From: UBA6183 sp964603255
Lineage (GTDB): Bacteria > Bacteroidota > Bacteroidia > UKL13-3
Assembly (NCBI GenBank): GCA_964603255.1
Contig: CAZRVA010000137.1
Location: 1 to 7,114, forward strand
DNA length: 7,114 nt
Direction of reading: 5' to 3'
Both the position numbers and the translations under genes were made by a program. A model generated the notes under the pieces. It was not told the DNA's origin, did not search any database, and worked only from the letters and a program-made list of their open reading frames with translations. Positions 1 to 6,320 of this stretch are shown here, piece after piece; the first letter of the stretch is position 1, and every line of letters starts with the position of its first letter.

Positions 1-239
1 TGTCCGGCAAATACAGTTAGTAATTTGCTTGGCTTTTTGGCAGCAATTTCAACTGCCTTAATAACACCTGGGCGGCAAGTACCTGCTGCACATCCGCAAA
101 CCGAGTTAAATACCAGTAATTTTGTTCCTGTGTTATCCGTTAATTCTTGCTCAACCTCAGTGGCTGTCATTAAACTTTTAAAACCTACATTTTCTAGTTG
201 TTGGCGCATTGGCGCTACTAACATTTCTGGATATGGCAT
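1..239 (-). CDS. Bacilliredoxin, BrxA/BrxB family (N-terminal part, runs off the window)
   Basis: The minus strand encodes 79 complete residues starting MPYPEMLVAPMRQQLENVGF; the rest lies beyond position 1. The start, the MLVAPMRQ-L--GF opening, the VFNSVCGCAAG segment (CGC at residues 48-50) and LLTVFAG (residues 73-79) are typical of the BrxA/BrxB (YphP/YqiW) thioredoxin-like family, whose members are about 140 residues long. Family knowledge: these proteins remove bacillithiol from oxidised cytosolic protein thiols, with the first Cys of CGC as nucleophile. A third cysteine lies just after the motif (residue 55, in GTCRPG), where the Bacillus proteins I recall have a non-cysteine residue. 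The gene is divergent from ahcY, with a -7-like box about 90 bases upstream. I am confident of the family; the physiological partner thiol in this organism is inferred. Confidence 0.9.
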   Translation of the reverse strand, partial: MPYPEMLVAPMRQQLENVGFKSLMTATEVEQELTDNTGTKLLVFNSVCGCAAGTCRPGVIKAVEIAAKKPSKLLTVFAG

Positions 240-330
240 CTCTTTAAATTTTTATGTTTTTGTGAATAATATTTAACGATTCAATCATCAAGCCAAAACA
301 ACTTAGCCTGCACAATTGTCATTAGTATGT

Positions 331-352
331 ACAAAGGTAGAAATACCCTTGT
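331..352. promoter_or_regulatory. Near-perfect palindrome at a divergent promoter region
   Basis: ACAAAGGTA (331-339) and TACCCTTGT (344-352) are inverted around GAAA, with eight of nine positions paired. The left arm read on the minus strand contains TACCTTTG (339 down to 332), an exact match to the Bacteroidota -7 element TAnnTTTG, about 93 bases upstream of the bacilliredoxin start. The right arm read on the plus strand gives TACCCTTG, one mismatch from the same element, facing ahcY. The -33 elements are poor on both sides. The site could be a pair of back-to-back promoters or an operator overlapping the promoter. This is inference from motif matching only. Confidence 0.4.
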
Positions 353-390
353 TAACGTAAAATAAATTTTCATTATATCGTTATAAATAC

Positions 391-398
391 TACTTTCG
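391..398 (+). promoter_or_regulatory. Possible -7 element for ahcY
   Basis: TACTTTCG resembles the Bacteroidota -7 consensus TAnnTTTG, with one mismatch in the TTTG part, and lies 24 bases before the ahcY start codon. A T-rich stretch about 20 bases upstream (TTTTC near 367-371) could serve as a poor -33 element. The TACCCTTG in the right arm of the upstream palindrome is an alternative. Confidence 0.3.
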
Positions 399-422
399 CA
401 ATCCTTTAAGATTTAAATATTT

Positions 423-1736
423 ATGTCTGAATCAACAACACGTTTACCTTACAAAGTAAAAGACATCTCACTAGCAGAGTGGGGCCGCAAAGAAATTTCA
501 CTTGCCGAAGCAGAAATGCCGGGCTTAATGGCCATCAGAAAAGAATATGGTCCACAACAACCGTTAAAAGGCGCACGCGTAGCTGGATGCTTACACATGA
601 CCATCCAAACTGCCGTTTTAATTGAAACATTAAAAGCTTTAGGTGCCGAAGTTACCTGGAGTTCATGCAATATCTTCTCAACTCAAGATCACGCTGCTGC
701 TGCAATTGCTGCTGCAGGTATTCCTGTTTATGCATGGAAAGGTCAGAACGAAGAAGAGTTTGATTGGTGTATCGAGCAAACTTTATTCGCTTTTGAAGGC
801 GGTAAAGCATTAAACATGATTTTAGATGACGGTGGTGATTTAACCAACATGGTTTTTGATCGTTACCCTGAGTTAACTAAAGATATCAAAGGTTTATCTG
901 AAGAAACTACTACCGGAGTTCATCGTTTGTACGAGCGCATGAAAAAAGGTACTTTAGTTATGCCTGCAATTAACGTTAACGATTCAGTTACTAAATCTAA
1001 ATTTGATAACAAATACGGCTGTAAAGAATCATTAGTTGATGCTATTCGTAGAGCAACTGATATTATGATGGCTGGTAAAGTTGCTGTAGTTGCCGGTTAC
1101 GGTGATGTAGGAAAAGGTTCAGCAGAATCTTTACGTGGTGCTGGTGCACGCGTATTGGTTACTGAAATTGACCCAATTTGTGCATTACAAGCAGCAATGG
1201 ACGGTTTTGAAGTAGTTACTATGGAAGATGCTTGCACACGTGCTAACATTTTTGTTACAGCAACAGGTAACGTAAACATCATTACCGATATTCACTTTAA
1301 AGCTATGCGCGATAAAGCTATCGTATGTAACATCGGTCACTTCGATAACGAGATTGATATGGCTTGGTTAAACAAAAACTACGGTTCAACCAAAAACACC
1401 ATCAAACCACAAGTTGATATTTACAACGTAGATGGTAAAGAAATTATCATCCTAGCCGAAGGTCGTTTGGTAAACTTAGGTTGTGCAATGGGTCACCCAT
1501 CGTTTGTAATGAGTAACTCTTTCTCTAACCAAACTTTAGCTCAAATTGAATTGTGGAACCACAGCGACAAATACGAGAATAAAGTTTATGTGTTACCAAA
1601 ACACTTAGATGAAAAAGTTGCTGCTTTACACTTAGATCATATTGGTGCTAAATTAACTAAACTTCGTCCGGATCAAGCTGAATACATCGGTGTAACAGTT
1701 GAAGGTCCGTTCAAGGCTGAAATGTACAGATACTAA
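423..1736 (+). CDS. ahcY: Adenosylhomocysteinase (S-adenosyl-L-homocysteine hydrolase)
   Basis: This 437-residue cytosolic enzyme reversibly splits S-adenosylhomocysteine into adenosine and homocysteine, relieving product inhibition of methyltransferases in the activated methyl cycle. It aligns by eye almost end to end with human AHCY (432 residues). Equivalents of the known active-site residues are all present: H58 and T60 (CLHMT), D136 (LDDGGDLT), E161 (SEETTTG), K191 and D195-N196 (TKSKFDN), C200, H306 (NIGHFD) and H358 (MGHPS). The NAD-binding Rossmann loop GYGDVG is at 225-230. The C-terminal K431 and Y435 (FKAEMYRY), which reach into the neighbouring subunit's NAD site, are retained. 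The start fits the family N-terminus ahead of the conserved YKVKDISLAEWGRKEI. It appears to be transcribed alone, ending at the terminator at 1774-1809. Nothing is missing or odd in it. Confidence 0.98.
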   Translation: MSESTTRLPYKVKDISLAEWGRKEISLAEAEMPGLMAIRKEYGPQQPLKGARVAGCLHMTIQTAVLIETLKALGAEVTWSSCNIFSTQDHAAAAIAAAGIPVYAWKGQNEEEFDWCIEQTLFAFEGGKALNMILDDGGDLTNMVFDRYPELTKDIKGLSEETTTGVHRLYERMKKGTLVMPAINVNDSVTKSKFDNKYGCKESLVDAIRRATDIMMAGKVAVVAGYGDVGKGSAESLRGAGARVLVTEIDPICALQAAMDGFEVVTMEDACTRANIFVTATGNVNIITDIHFKAMRDKAIVCNIGHFDNEIDMAWLNKNYGSTKNTIKPQVDIYNVDGKEIIILAEGRLVNLGCAMGHPSFVMSNSFSNQTLAQIELWNHSDKYENKVYVLPKHLDEKVAALHLDHIGAKLTKLRPDQAEYIGVTVEGPFKAEMYRY

Positions 1737-1773
1737 GATTTACTTTTCGGAAACGAAATTTAAACACATACCC

Positions 1774-1809
1774 AAAGAGGTTGTTTCTTTATTGAAGCAG
1801 CCTCTTTTT
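1774..1809 (+). terminator. Intrinsic terminator after ahcY
   Basis: AAAGAGGTTGTTTC (1774-1787) pairs along its full 14 bases, with two G-U pairs, with GAAGCAGCCTCTTT (1794-1807) across the loop TTTATT. The stem ends in a T run up to 1809. It lies about 38 bases after the ahcY stop codon. Confidence 0.88.
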
Positions 1810-1841
1810 GCTTTTAGACATAACCGTTTTAAACAGTTCAC

Positions 1842-2196
1842 TAATCTGCTTAATCTGTGGCAAAACATCGCAGCAACATATGTTTGGCATTGTTTATAAA
1901 AGTTAAAGCCACAGATTACTCAGATTATTGTGCCTTTGGCACTTCTTGATTCATTAAGAACTACTCTATGTAATCTGCGGCAAAACTACTTCCAATTTTT
2001 TACAACCAAGAACATACTCATGTAATTATACCTTGCGAAGCAAACTCCTTTACCTCAGAAACGGTAGACTTTGCTCTCTAAAAACTGACAGACGCTTCGG
2101 TCTGCACCGATGGTCTGCGAAAACTCCTTTTACTCTGCGGTTAAAAAAGAAAATCTCTCTGAAACTTTGTTTTACCTCTGTGTAATCTGTGGCAAA
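1842..2196. repeat. Cluster of degenerate TAATCTGTGGCAAA intergenic repeats
   Basis: The gene-free stretch 1810-2275 holds at least four copies of one motif. R1 is 1842-1865 (TAATCTG twice, then TGGCAAAA). R2 is 1908-1927, inverted. R3 is 1971-1985 (TAATCTGCGGCAAAA). R4 is 2183-2196 (TAATCTGTGGCAAA). R1 and inverted R2 match at 18 of 20 positions and could form a long stem around a 46-base loop. Other repeated pieces are AACTCCTTT followed by a C/T-rich segment near 2043 and 2122, and GGTCTGC at 2099-2105 and 2112-2118. Two small hairpins, GTGCC-TTT-GGCAC (1930-1942) and TTCTT/AAGAA (1943-1960), lie between R2 and R3. Open frames across this stretch have repeat-derived content and I do not believe they are genes. 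Similar degenerate intergenic repeats occur in many Bacteroidota; their function is unknown to me. Confidence 0.7.
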
Positions 2197-2275
2197 CCCA
2201 CTCGCACCAATAATTACTTTTTGTTTAAAACTATTTTGGTTTGTTGTGGGTTGATTTTTCATCTTCGCACAACGC

Positions 2276-3493
2276 ATGCACGATCCATCAACAAACTTAA
2301 ATAATACTCCGTTTGACGAATCTAATTCGCATTTTAAATTGGCATTTGATGCCTTGGAGTATACCGATGAATGTTTGTTTATAACAGGAAAAGCCGGAAC
2401 GGGAAAATCAACCTTATTAAGGCACTTTGTAGCCAACACCAAAAAAACATGTGTGGTGCTTGCGCCTACAGGTATTGCAGCTATTAATGTTGGTGGTGTA
2501 ACTATTCATTCTTTTTTTAGATTACCATTTAGGCCAATTGTAGAAGGTGACGAAGAAATACATCGTTTTCCGCGTAACTCCGAAAAGTTTAAAATTATCA
2601 ATAAAACTGATGTATTTATTATTGATGAGGTTTCGATGTTACGTGCTGATATTATTGATGCAATTGATCAAACATTACGACTAAATAGCAATTACCCTGA
2701 TAAGCCATTTGGTGGTAAACAAATGATATTTTTTGGCGATTTATTTCAGTTGGAGCCGGTGGTTCAAAACAACGAAGTAGAGCGTTATTTATTTACTGAG
2801 TATTACAATAGCCATTACTTTTTTGATGCGCGAGTTTTCCGCGAAATACACATGCATTGTATTGAGTTACGTAAAATATACCGCCAATCTGACCCCGATT
2901 TTATTCATATTCTTGATGTAATCAGATTGAATAGGGCTGATGAAGTAGAACTAGCCCAACTCAATAAACGTGTTGACAGAAAATTTATTCCTACGGCTGA
3001 TGATACCTATGTTACGCTATCAACCCGAAATAGCGTAGCTGCAGGTATTAACGAGTTTGAATTGGTTAAAATAAAAGAACCTGAGTTTATTTACCGTGGC
3101 GAAATTGATGGTGAGTTTAATACCAAGCAATTACCAACTGAAAGCACCTTGGTTTTTAAAGTTGGAGCTCANNNNNNNNNNNNNNNNNNNNNNNNNNNNN
3201 NNNNNNNNNNNNNNNNNNNNNNNNNNNNNNNNNNNNNNNNNNNNNNNNNNNNNNNNNNNNNNNNNNNNNNNTGGGCCATCACCATACATAAAAGTCAAGG
3301 TTTAACTTTTGATAAAGTGATATTAGAATTGAGTGGTGGCACTTTTGCGCACGGACAATTGTATGTGGCACTGAGTCGCTGCAGAACTCTAGAAGGCATG
3401 ATATTGCGTGAGCCCATCAAACAAAAAGATATCATTATTGATGAGCGTGTGGTGAGGTTTGCACGTAATTATGCAAGTTTAGAGGATGCCTAA
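2276..3493 (+). CDS. Pif1/RecD-like superfamily 1 DNA helicase, interrupted by an assembly gap
   Basis: The protein is an AAA-type SF1B helicase, expected to use ATP to unwind DNA 5' to 3' in repair or replication. Visible motifs are Walker A GKAGTGKST (residues 38-46), motif Ia APTGIAAINVGGVTIHSF (63-80), Walker B VFIIDEVSML (113-122), motif III FFGDLFQLEPV (152-162) and motif IV with LRKIYRQSDPDFI (198-210). After the gap come the C-terminal motifs AITIHKSQGLTFD and GQLYVALSRC. The ATG at 2276 is the only reasonable start: an in-frame stop lies at 2252-2254 and no other Met precedes Walker A. With the Ns counted as drawn, the frame stays open over 405 codons, but relatives as I recall them have clearly more than 33 residues between VGAQ and the HKSQG motif. 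The protein is therefore probably about 450 residues. There is no extra C-terminal domain. It appears monocistronic. The exact cellular role is not deducible. Confidence 0.9.
   Translation: MHDPSTNLNNTPFDESNSHFKLAFDALEYTDECLFITGKAGTGKSTLLRHFVANTKKTCVVLAPTGIAAINVGGVTIHSFFRLPFRPIVEGDEEIHRFPRNSEKFKIINKTDVFIIDEVSMLRADIIDAIDQTLRLNSNYPDKPFGGKQMIFFGDLFQLEPVVQNNEVERYLFTEYYNSHYFFDARVFREIHMHCIELRKIYRQSDPDFIHILDVIRLNRADEVELAQLNKRVDRKFIPTADDTYVTLSTRNSVAAGINEFELVKIKEPEFIYRGEIDGEFNTKQLPTESTLVFKVGAXXXXXXXXXXXXXXXXXXXXXXXXXXXXXXXXXXWAITIHKSQGLTFDKVILELSGGTFAHGQLYVALSRCRTLEGMILREPIKQKDIIIDERVVRFARNYASLEDA
3172..3271. other. Assembly gap, 100 Ns
   Basis: This is a run of exactly 100 undetermined bases inside the helicase gene, a size commonly used as a placeholder for gaps of unknown length. 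The left flank stops at VGA plus CA (fitting the family's VGAQ), and the right flank resumes in frame at WAITIHKSQG. The missing part should include the segment preceding motif V. Confidence 0.97.
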
Positions 3494-3503
3494 CTTTAAG
3501 GCA

Positions 3504-3540
3504 TAAAAAAAGGTCGCAACCCCGTTACAACCTTTTTTAT
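3504..3540. terminator. Bidirectional terminator between the helicase and the small membrane protein gene
   Basis: AAAAAAGGT (3506-3514) pairs with ACCTTTTTT (3530-3538). An inner AAC-CCC-GTT hairpin is separated from the outer stem by a small internal loop. The A run on one side and T run on the other make it work on both strands: 11 bases after the helicase stop (3493) and about 15 bases after the stop of the convergent small gene (3555). Confidence 0.8.
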
Positions 3541-3554
3541 ACGTGCCTGGCTAA

Positions 3555-3686
3555 CTACTTACCCGACACGTTCACACTTTTGGCACTAGTTTGTTGATCT
3601 TCGTTCATCATGTTATAACCAATTAAGGCCATTGCTGCTACCCAACCAACAACTATTGCTACAACTAAAATTCTACCTGTTTTCAT
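3555..3686 (-). CDS. Small single-pass membrane protein, 43 residues, unrecognised
   Basis: The minus strand encodes 43 residues beginning MKTGRILVVAIVVGWVAAMA and ending NVSGK before TAG. After a short positively charged start (K2, R5), residues 6-24 form one clear hydrophobic helix. A short polar tail of about 19 residues follows (NEDQQTSAKSV). The shape suggests an N-in inner-membrane protein with its tail in the periplasm. Support for a real gene: an AAAGGG ribosome-binding-like sequence 8 bases before the ATG, an intrinsic terminator just past the stop, and an isolated position between terminators, with its own -7-like box (CAAAAATA on the plus strand, 3718-3725). I do not recognise the family. 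A role as a small regulatory or stress membrane protein is possible but not shown. Confidence 0.65.
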   Translation of the reverse strand: MKTGRILVVAIVVGWVAAMALIGYNMMNEDQQTSAKSVNVSGK

Positions 3687-3689
3687 AGT

Positions 3690-3706
3690 AGTAACCCTTT
3701 GTTACT
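3690..3706 (-). promoter_or_regulatory. Hairpin presenting a ribosome-binding-like sequence in its loop
   Basis: On the minus strand, AGTAAC-AAAGG-GTTACT forms a perfect 6-bp stem whose loop carries AAAGG, ending three bases before the ATG of the 43-residue gene. The stem is short and AT-rich, so a regulatory effect is uncertain. Confidence 0.3.
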
Positions 3707-3717
3707 GCAAATTTTAG

Positions 3718-3725
3718 CAAAAATA
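3718..3725 (-). promoter_or_regulatory. Possible promoter (-7 element) of the small membrane protein gene
   Basis: Read on the minus strand this is TATTTTTG, an exact match to TAnnTTTG, 31 bases upstream of the start codon. A TTTG at 3753-3750 (minus) could be the -33 element, but the 24-base spacing is slightly longer than the usual 17-23. Confidence 0.35.
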
Positions 3726-3821
3726 TTGATAGTGAGGTAAGTGTAATGACAAACGGTGGATAACTATTGATTAATACAAGATTAAAAAAATGAGCGACTT
3801 GTGTTTTTAAGTTTTTTTAAG

Positions 3822-3848
3822 AAAAACGCTTTAAAGTGCGACATTTTT
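3822..3848 (-). terminator. Weak possible terminator after fcl
   Basis: On the minus strand, AAAAA and CGC pair with GCG and TTTTT around the loop ACTTTAAA, with a three-base bulge (TGT) on the 5' side. The T run follows directly. It begins about 10 bases after the fcl stop. The GC part of the stem is only three pairs, so the call is tentative. Confidence 0.35.
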
Positions 3849-3857
3849 ATCGGGCAA

Positions 3858-4796
3858 TTAAACTGCACGATAGTTGCCGATTAAAAAGTCGTTGTAAGCC
3901 AGTGTTATACCTTCTTCTAAACTAATTTTAGGTTTCCATCCCATGTTTCTAAGTTTGGTAGCATCCATTAGTTTGCGTGGAGTGCCATCGGGTTTGGTGG
4001 TATCAAACCTAATTTCTCCGTTGTATCCAACTACTTTTTTTACTACGTTAATCAAATCTTTAATAGCAATGTCTTCACCACAACCCACATTAACAAACTG
4101 TTTTTCGTTGTATTTCTGCATCAACAAATAACATGCATCAGCCAAATCATCCACAAATAAAAACTCTCTTAAGGGTGTGCCGGTTCCCCAAGCTTCAATA
4201 AAAGGGTTATTGTTTTCTTTGGCTTCATGTAACCTACGTATTAAAGCTGGTAAAACATGAGAGTGATTTGGGTGATAATTATCGCCATAACCATACAAGT
4301 TGGTTGGCATAACCGATATAAAATTACATCCGTATTGATCGCGATAACTTTCGCAAAGTTTAATACCTGCAATTTTTGCAATGGCATAAGGTTCGTTGGT
4401 GTATTCTAATTCACCTGTAAGTAAATAATCTTCTTTTAATGGCTGCGGTGCAAGTTTTGGGTAGATGCATGATGAACCGAAGAACATTAATTTCTTTACG
4501 TTATTTACATAAGCTTGATGAATGATGTTAGATTCAATCATCAAATTCTGATAAATAAAATCAGCACGATAAGTATTGTTGGCAACAATACCACCCACTT
4601 TTGCAGCAGCTAAAAAAACATAATCAGGTTTTTCTTGCGCAAAAAAACTGGCTACGGCTTGTTGGTTGGTTAAATCCAACTCGGCACTTGTTCTCACAAC
4701 AATGTTGTTAAAACCTTCAGCTAATAATTTTCTATGCATGGCGGAACCCACCATTCCGCGGTGTCCGGCAATGTATATTTTCTCGTGTTTTTCCAT
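3858..4796 (-). CDS. fcl: GDP-L-fucose synthase (GDP-4-keto-6-deoxymannose epimerase/reductase)
   Basis: This 312-residue cytosolic short-chain dehydrogenase/reductase catalyses the 3,5-epimerisation and NADPH-dependent 4-reduction of GDP-4-keto-6-deoxy-D-mannose to GDP-L-fucose. The NADP-binding loop GHRGMVG is at 11-17. Counterparts of the E. coli Fcl catalytic residues are all present: S108 and C110 (GSSCIYPK), Y137 and K141 (EPYAIAK) and H180 (NHSHVLP). REFLFVDDLADA (210-221) and the NVGCGEDI motif (236-243) complete the fold, and the length is close to the E. coli enzyme (321). It is the last gene of the cluster, 18 bases after gmd, which makes its substrate. The enzyme looks intact, but its substrate supply depends on Gmd, whose catalytic Tyr reads as Asp here. 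Confidence 0.97.
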   Translation of the reverse strand: MEKHEKIYIAGHRGMVGSAMHRKLLAEGFNNIVVRTSAELDLTNQQAVASFFAQEKPDYVFLAAAKVGGIVANNTYRADFIYQNLMIESNIIHQAYVNNVKKLMFFGSSCIYPKLAPQPLKEDYLLTGELEYTNEPYAIAKIAGIKLCESYRDQYGCNFISVMPTNLYGYGDNYHPNHSHVLPALIRRLHEAKENNNPFIEAWGTGTPLREFLFVDDLADACYLLMQKYNEKQFVNVGCGEDIAIKDLINVVKKVVGYNGEIRFDTTKPDGTPRKLMDATKLRNMGWKPKISLEEGITLAYNDFLIGNYRAV

Positions 4797-4814
4797 TTGG
4801 TTTCAACCCAAAAC

Positions 4815-5951
4815 TTATTCGAAATAATTAAGCGTTTTAAATCCTGAGTCTTTCAGGTACTTTTCTTTTTTCATTAATTTTAAATCGCCTTTCATCATAT
4901 CTTTTACCAAAGCAGGTAAATCATATTTAGGTTTCCAACCTAATTTGGTTTGAGCTTTTGTTGGGTCACCAATTAATAAATCAACCTCGGTAGGGCGGAA
5001 GTAGCGCGGGTCTACAGCTACAATTTCTTGTCCAACAGTTAAGTTGCATGAGGTAATTTCTAAATCTTTTAAACGTGCTTCATCAATTGCTTCTACGTAT
5101 CCAATTTCGTTTTCGTTTTCGCCCTTAAATGCAAGTTTAATTCCTACATCTTCAAAACTCATTTTAACAAACTCACGCACGGCTGTAGTTACACCAGTTG
5201 CTATTACGTAATCTTCAGGTTTTTCTTGCTGCAAAATTAAGTACATGGCTTCCACGTAATCTTTAGCATGACCCCAATCGCGTTGTGCGTTTAAGTTACC
5301 AAGAAACAGTTTGTCCTGCATGCCTAAAACTATTTTAGCAGCAGCACGTGTGATTTTACGGGTAACAAAAGTTTCGCCACGTATAGGACTTTCATGGTTA
5401 AATAAAATACCGTTGCAAGCATACATACCATAAGCTTCGCGGTAGTTTACCGTAATCCAATAAGCATACATTTTGGCTACCGCATCAGGCGAACGCGGAT
5501 AAAATGGAGTGGTTTCGCTTTGCGGTACAGCTTGCACCAAGCCATACAACTCTGATGTTGATGCTTGATATACTTTAGTTTTATTGGTTAAACCACAAAT
5601 GCGCAATGCTTCTAAAATTCTTAACGTACCAATGCCATCTGCATTTGCAGTGTATTCAGGCTCTTCAAAACTTACCTGCACATGGCTCATGGCAGCCAAG
5701 TTGTAAATTTCATCAGGTTGAGTTTCTTGTATAATGCGTATTAAGTTGGTAGAATCTGTTAAATCACCATAATGCAACTTTAGCCTCAACTGTTTTTCAT
5801 GAGGGTCTTGATACAAGTGATCTATTCTATCGGTATTAAACAACGAACTTCTGCGTTTAATGCCATGCACCATGTAGCCTTTGTTTAATAAAAACTCGGC
5901 TAAATATGCTCCATCTTGTCCGGTAATACCTGTTATAAGTGCTGTTTTCAT
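4815..5951 (-). CDS. gmd: GDP-mannose 4,6-dehydratase with catalytic Tyr replaced by Asp
   Basis: This 378-residue NADP-dependent enzyme of the extended SDR family converts GDP-D-mannose to GDP-4-keto-6-deoxymannose, the first step to GDP-L-fucose. The cofactor loop GITGQDG is at 8-14. NLAAMSHVQVSFE (84-96), T132 and E134 (STSELYG), HESPIRGETFVTRKIT (186-201), RDWGHAKDY and DPRYFRPTEVD are all conserved, and the length matches the family. The one striking departure is the motif that reads PRSPYAVAK in E. coli Gmd: here it is PRSPDAVAK, so the YxxxK tyrosine at 156 is Asp while K160 is kept. The codon is GAT (plus 5484-5486, read as ATC), one base from TAT. Known chemistry says loss of this Tyr should nearly abolish activity. 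A sequencing error or a recent mutation is more likely than a new function. The gene follows the small lipoprotein gene by 21 bases and precedes fcl by 18. Confidence 0.96.
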   Translation of the reverse strand: MKTALITGITGQDGAYLAEFLLNKGYMVHGIKRRSSLFNTDRIDHLYQDPHEKQLRLKLHYGDLTDSTNLIRIIQETQPDEIYNLAAMSHVQVSFEEPEYTANADGIGTLRILEALRICGLTNKTKVYQASTSELYGLVQAVPQSETTPFYPRSPDAVAKMYAYWITVNYREAYGMYACNGILFNHESPIRGETFVTRKITRAAAKIVLGMQDKLFLGNLNAQRDWGHAKDYVEAMYLILQQEKPEDYVIATGVTTAVREFVKMSFEDVGIKLAFKGENENEIGYVEAIDEARLKDLEITSCNLTVGQEIVAVDPRYFRPTEVDLLIGDPTKAQTKLGWKPKYDLPALVKDMMKGDLKLMKKEKYLKDSGFKTLNYFE

Positions 5952-5972
5952 TTTCTCTTTTATTTTGCAGTA

Positions 5973-6302
5973 TTATTCAGCAACACTGCTAACTTGTCCT
6001 TTACTGTTTACTATAACCAACCAGTTATTTCTGCCTGGTGCGCCATCTTTTAAAGTTACGGTTCCTTGCCCTTTTAATCCACTTTTAGTCTCAATGGTAA
6101 TTGGAAAAGTTCCTGCGTAAACAAATTTATAATCTGTTGTTACACCATGTTCTATTGGTCCAAAACTTACTTCATCTAATTTAACAACGTTTAATTTTTC
6201 AAAGTATTCGTTTTTAAACCTGATGTAGTGTTCGGGTTCTTTTTTACAAGATGTTGTTGTAATAAAGAATATGGTTAAAACAGTAACTATAATTTGTTTC
6301 AT
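5973..6302 (-). CDS. Small putative lipoprotein, unknown function
   Basis: The 109-residue product starts MKQIIVTVLTIFFITTTSC, a type II signal peptide with the lipidated Cys probably at 19. The lipobox TTSC lacks the usual Leu at -3 but is acceptable for Bacteroidota. The next residues are KKEPE. The mature part (20-109) alternates hydrophobic and polar residues, consistent with a small beta-sandwich: VSFGPIEHGVTTDYKFVYAG, then FPITIETKSGLKGQGTVTL, then NNWLVIVNSKGQVSSV near the end. I recall similar small lipoproteins in Bacteroidota without assigned functions. It sits 18 bases after the asparaginase-like gene and 21 bases before gmd, so it is probably co-transcribed, but nothing in it points to sugar metabolism. 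Confidence 0.75.
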   Translation of the reverse strand: MKQIIVTVLTIFFITTTSCKKEPEHYIRFKNEYFEKLNVVKLDEVSFGPIEHGVTTDYKFVYAGTFPITIETKSGLKGQGTVTLKDGAPGRNNWLVIVNSKGQVSSVAE

Positions 6303-6320
6303 ATAACTTGGGGCTGTATA

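Noticed and set aside
25..276. Open frame of 83 codons on the plus strand
   Set aside because: It is the antisense shadow of the clearly recognisable bacilliredoxin.
353..422. S-adenosylhomocysteine riboswitch upstream of ahcY
   Set aside because: The leader is short and AT-rich, and I see none of the conserved G-rich core or pseudoknot pairing of that riboswitch.
2110..2304. Open frame of 64 codons on the plus strand before the helicase
   Set aside because: It consists of the degenerate repeat region read through, runs into the helicase start in another frame and has no family features.
2050..2442. Open frame of 130 codons on the minus strand
   Set aside because: It overlaps the N-terminal part of the helicase, including Walker A, on the opposite strand, and its remainder is translated repeat sequence; no recognisable domain.
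4797..4814. Small imperfect hairpin (TTGG/CCAA) between gmd and fcl
   Set aside because: The stem is four pairs with no T run; too weak to call a terminator or processing site.
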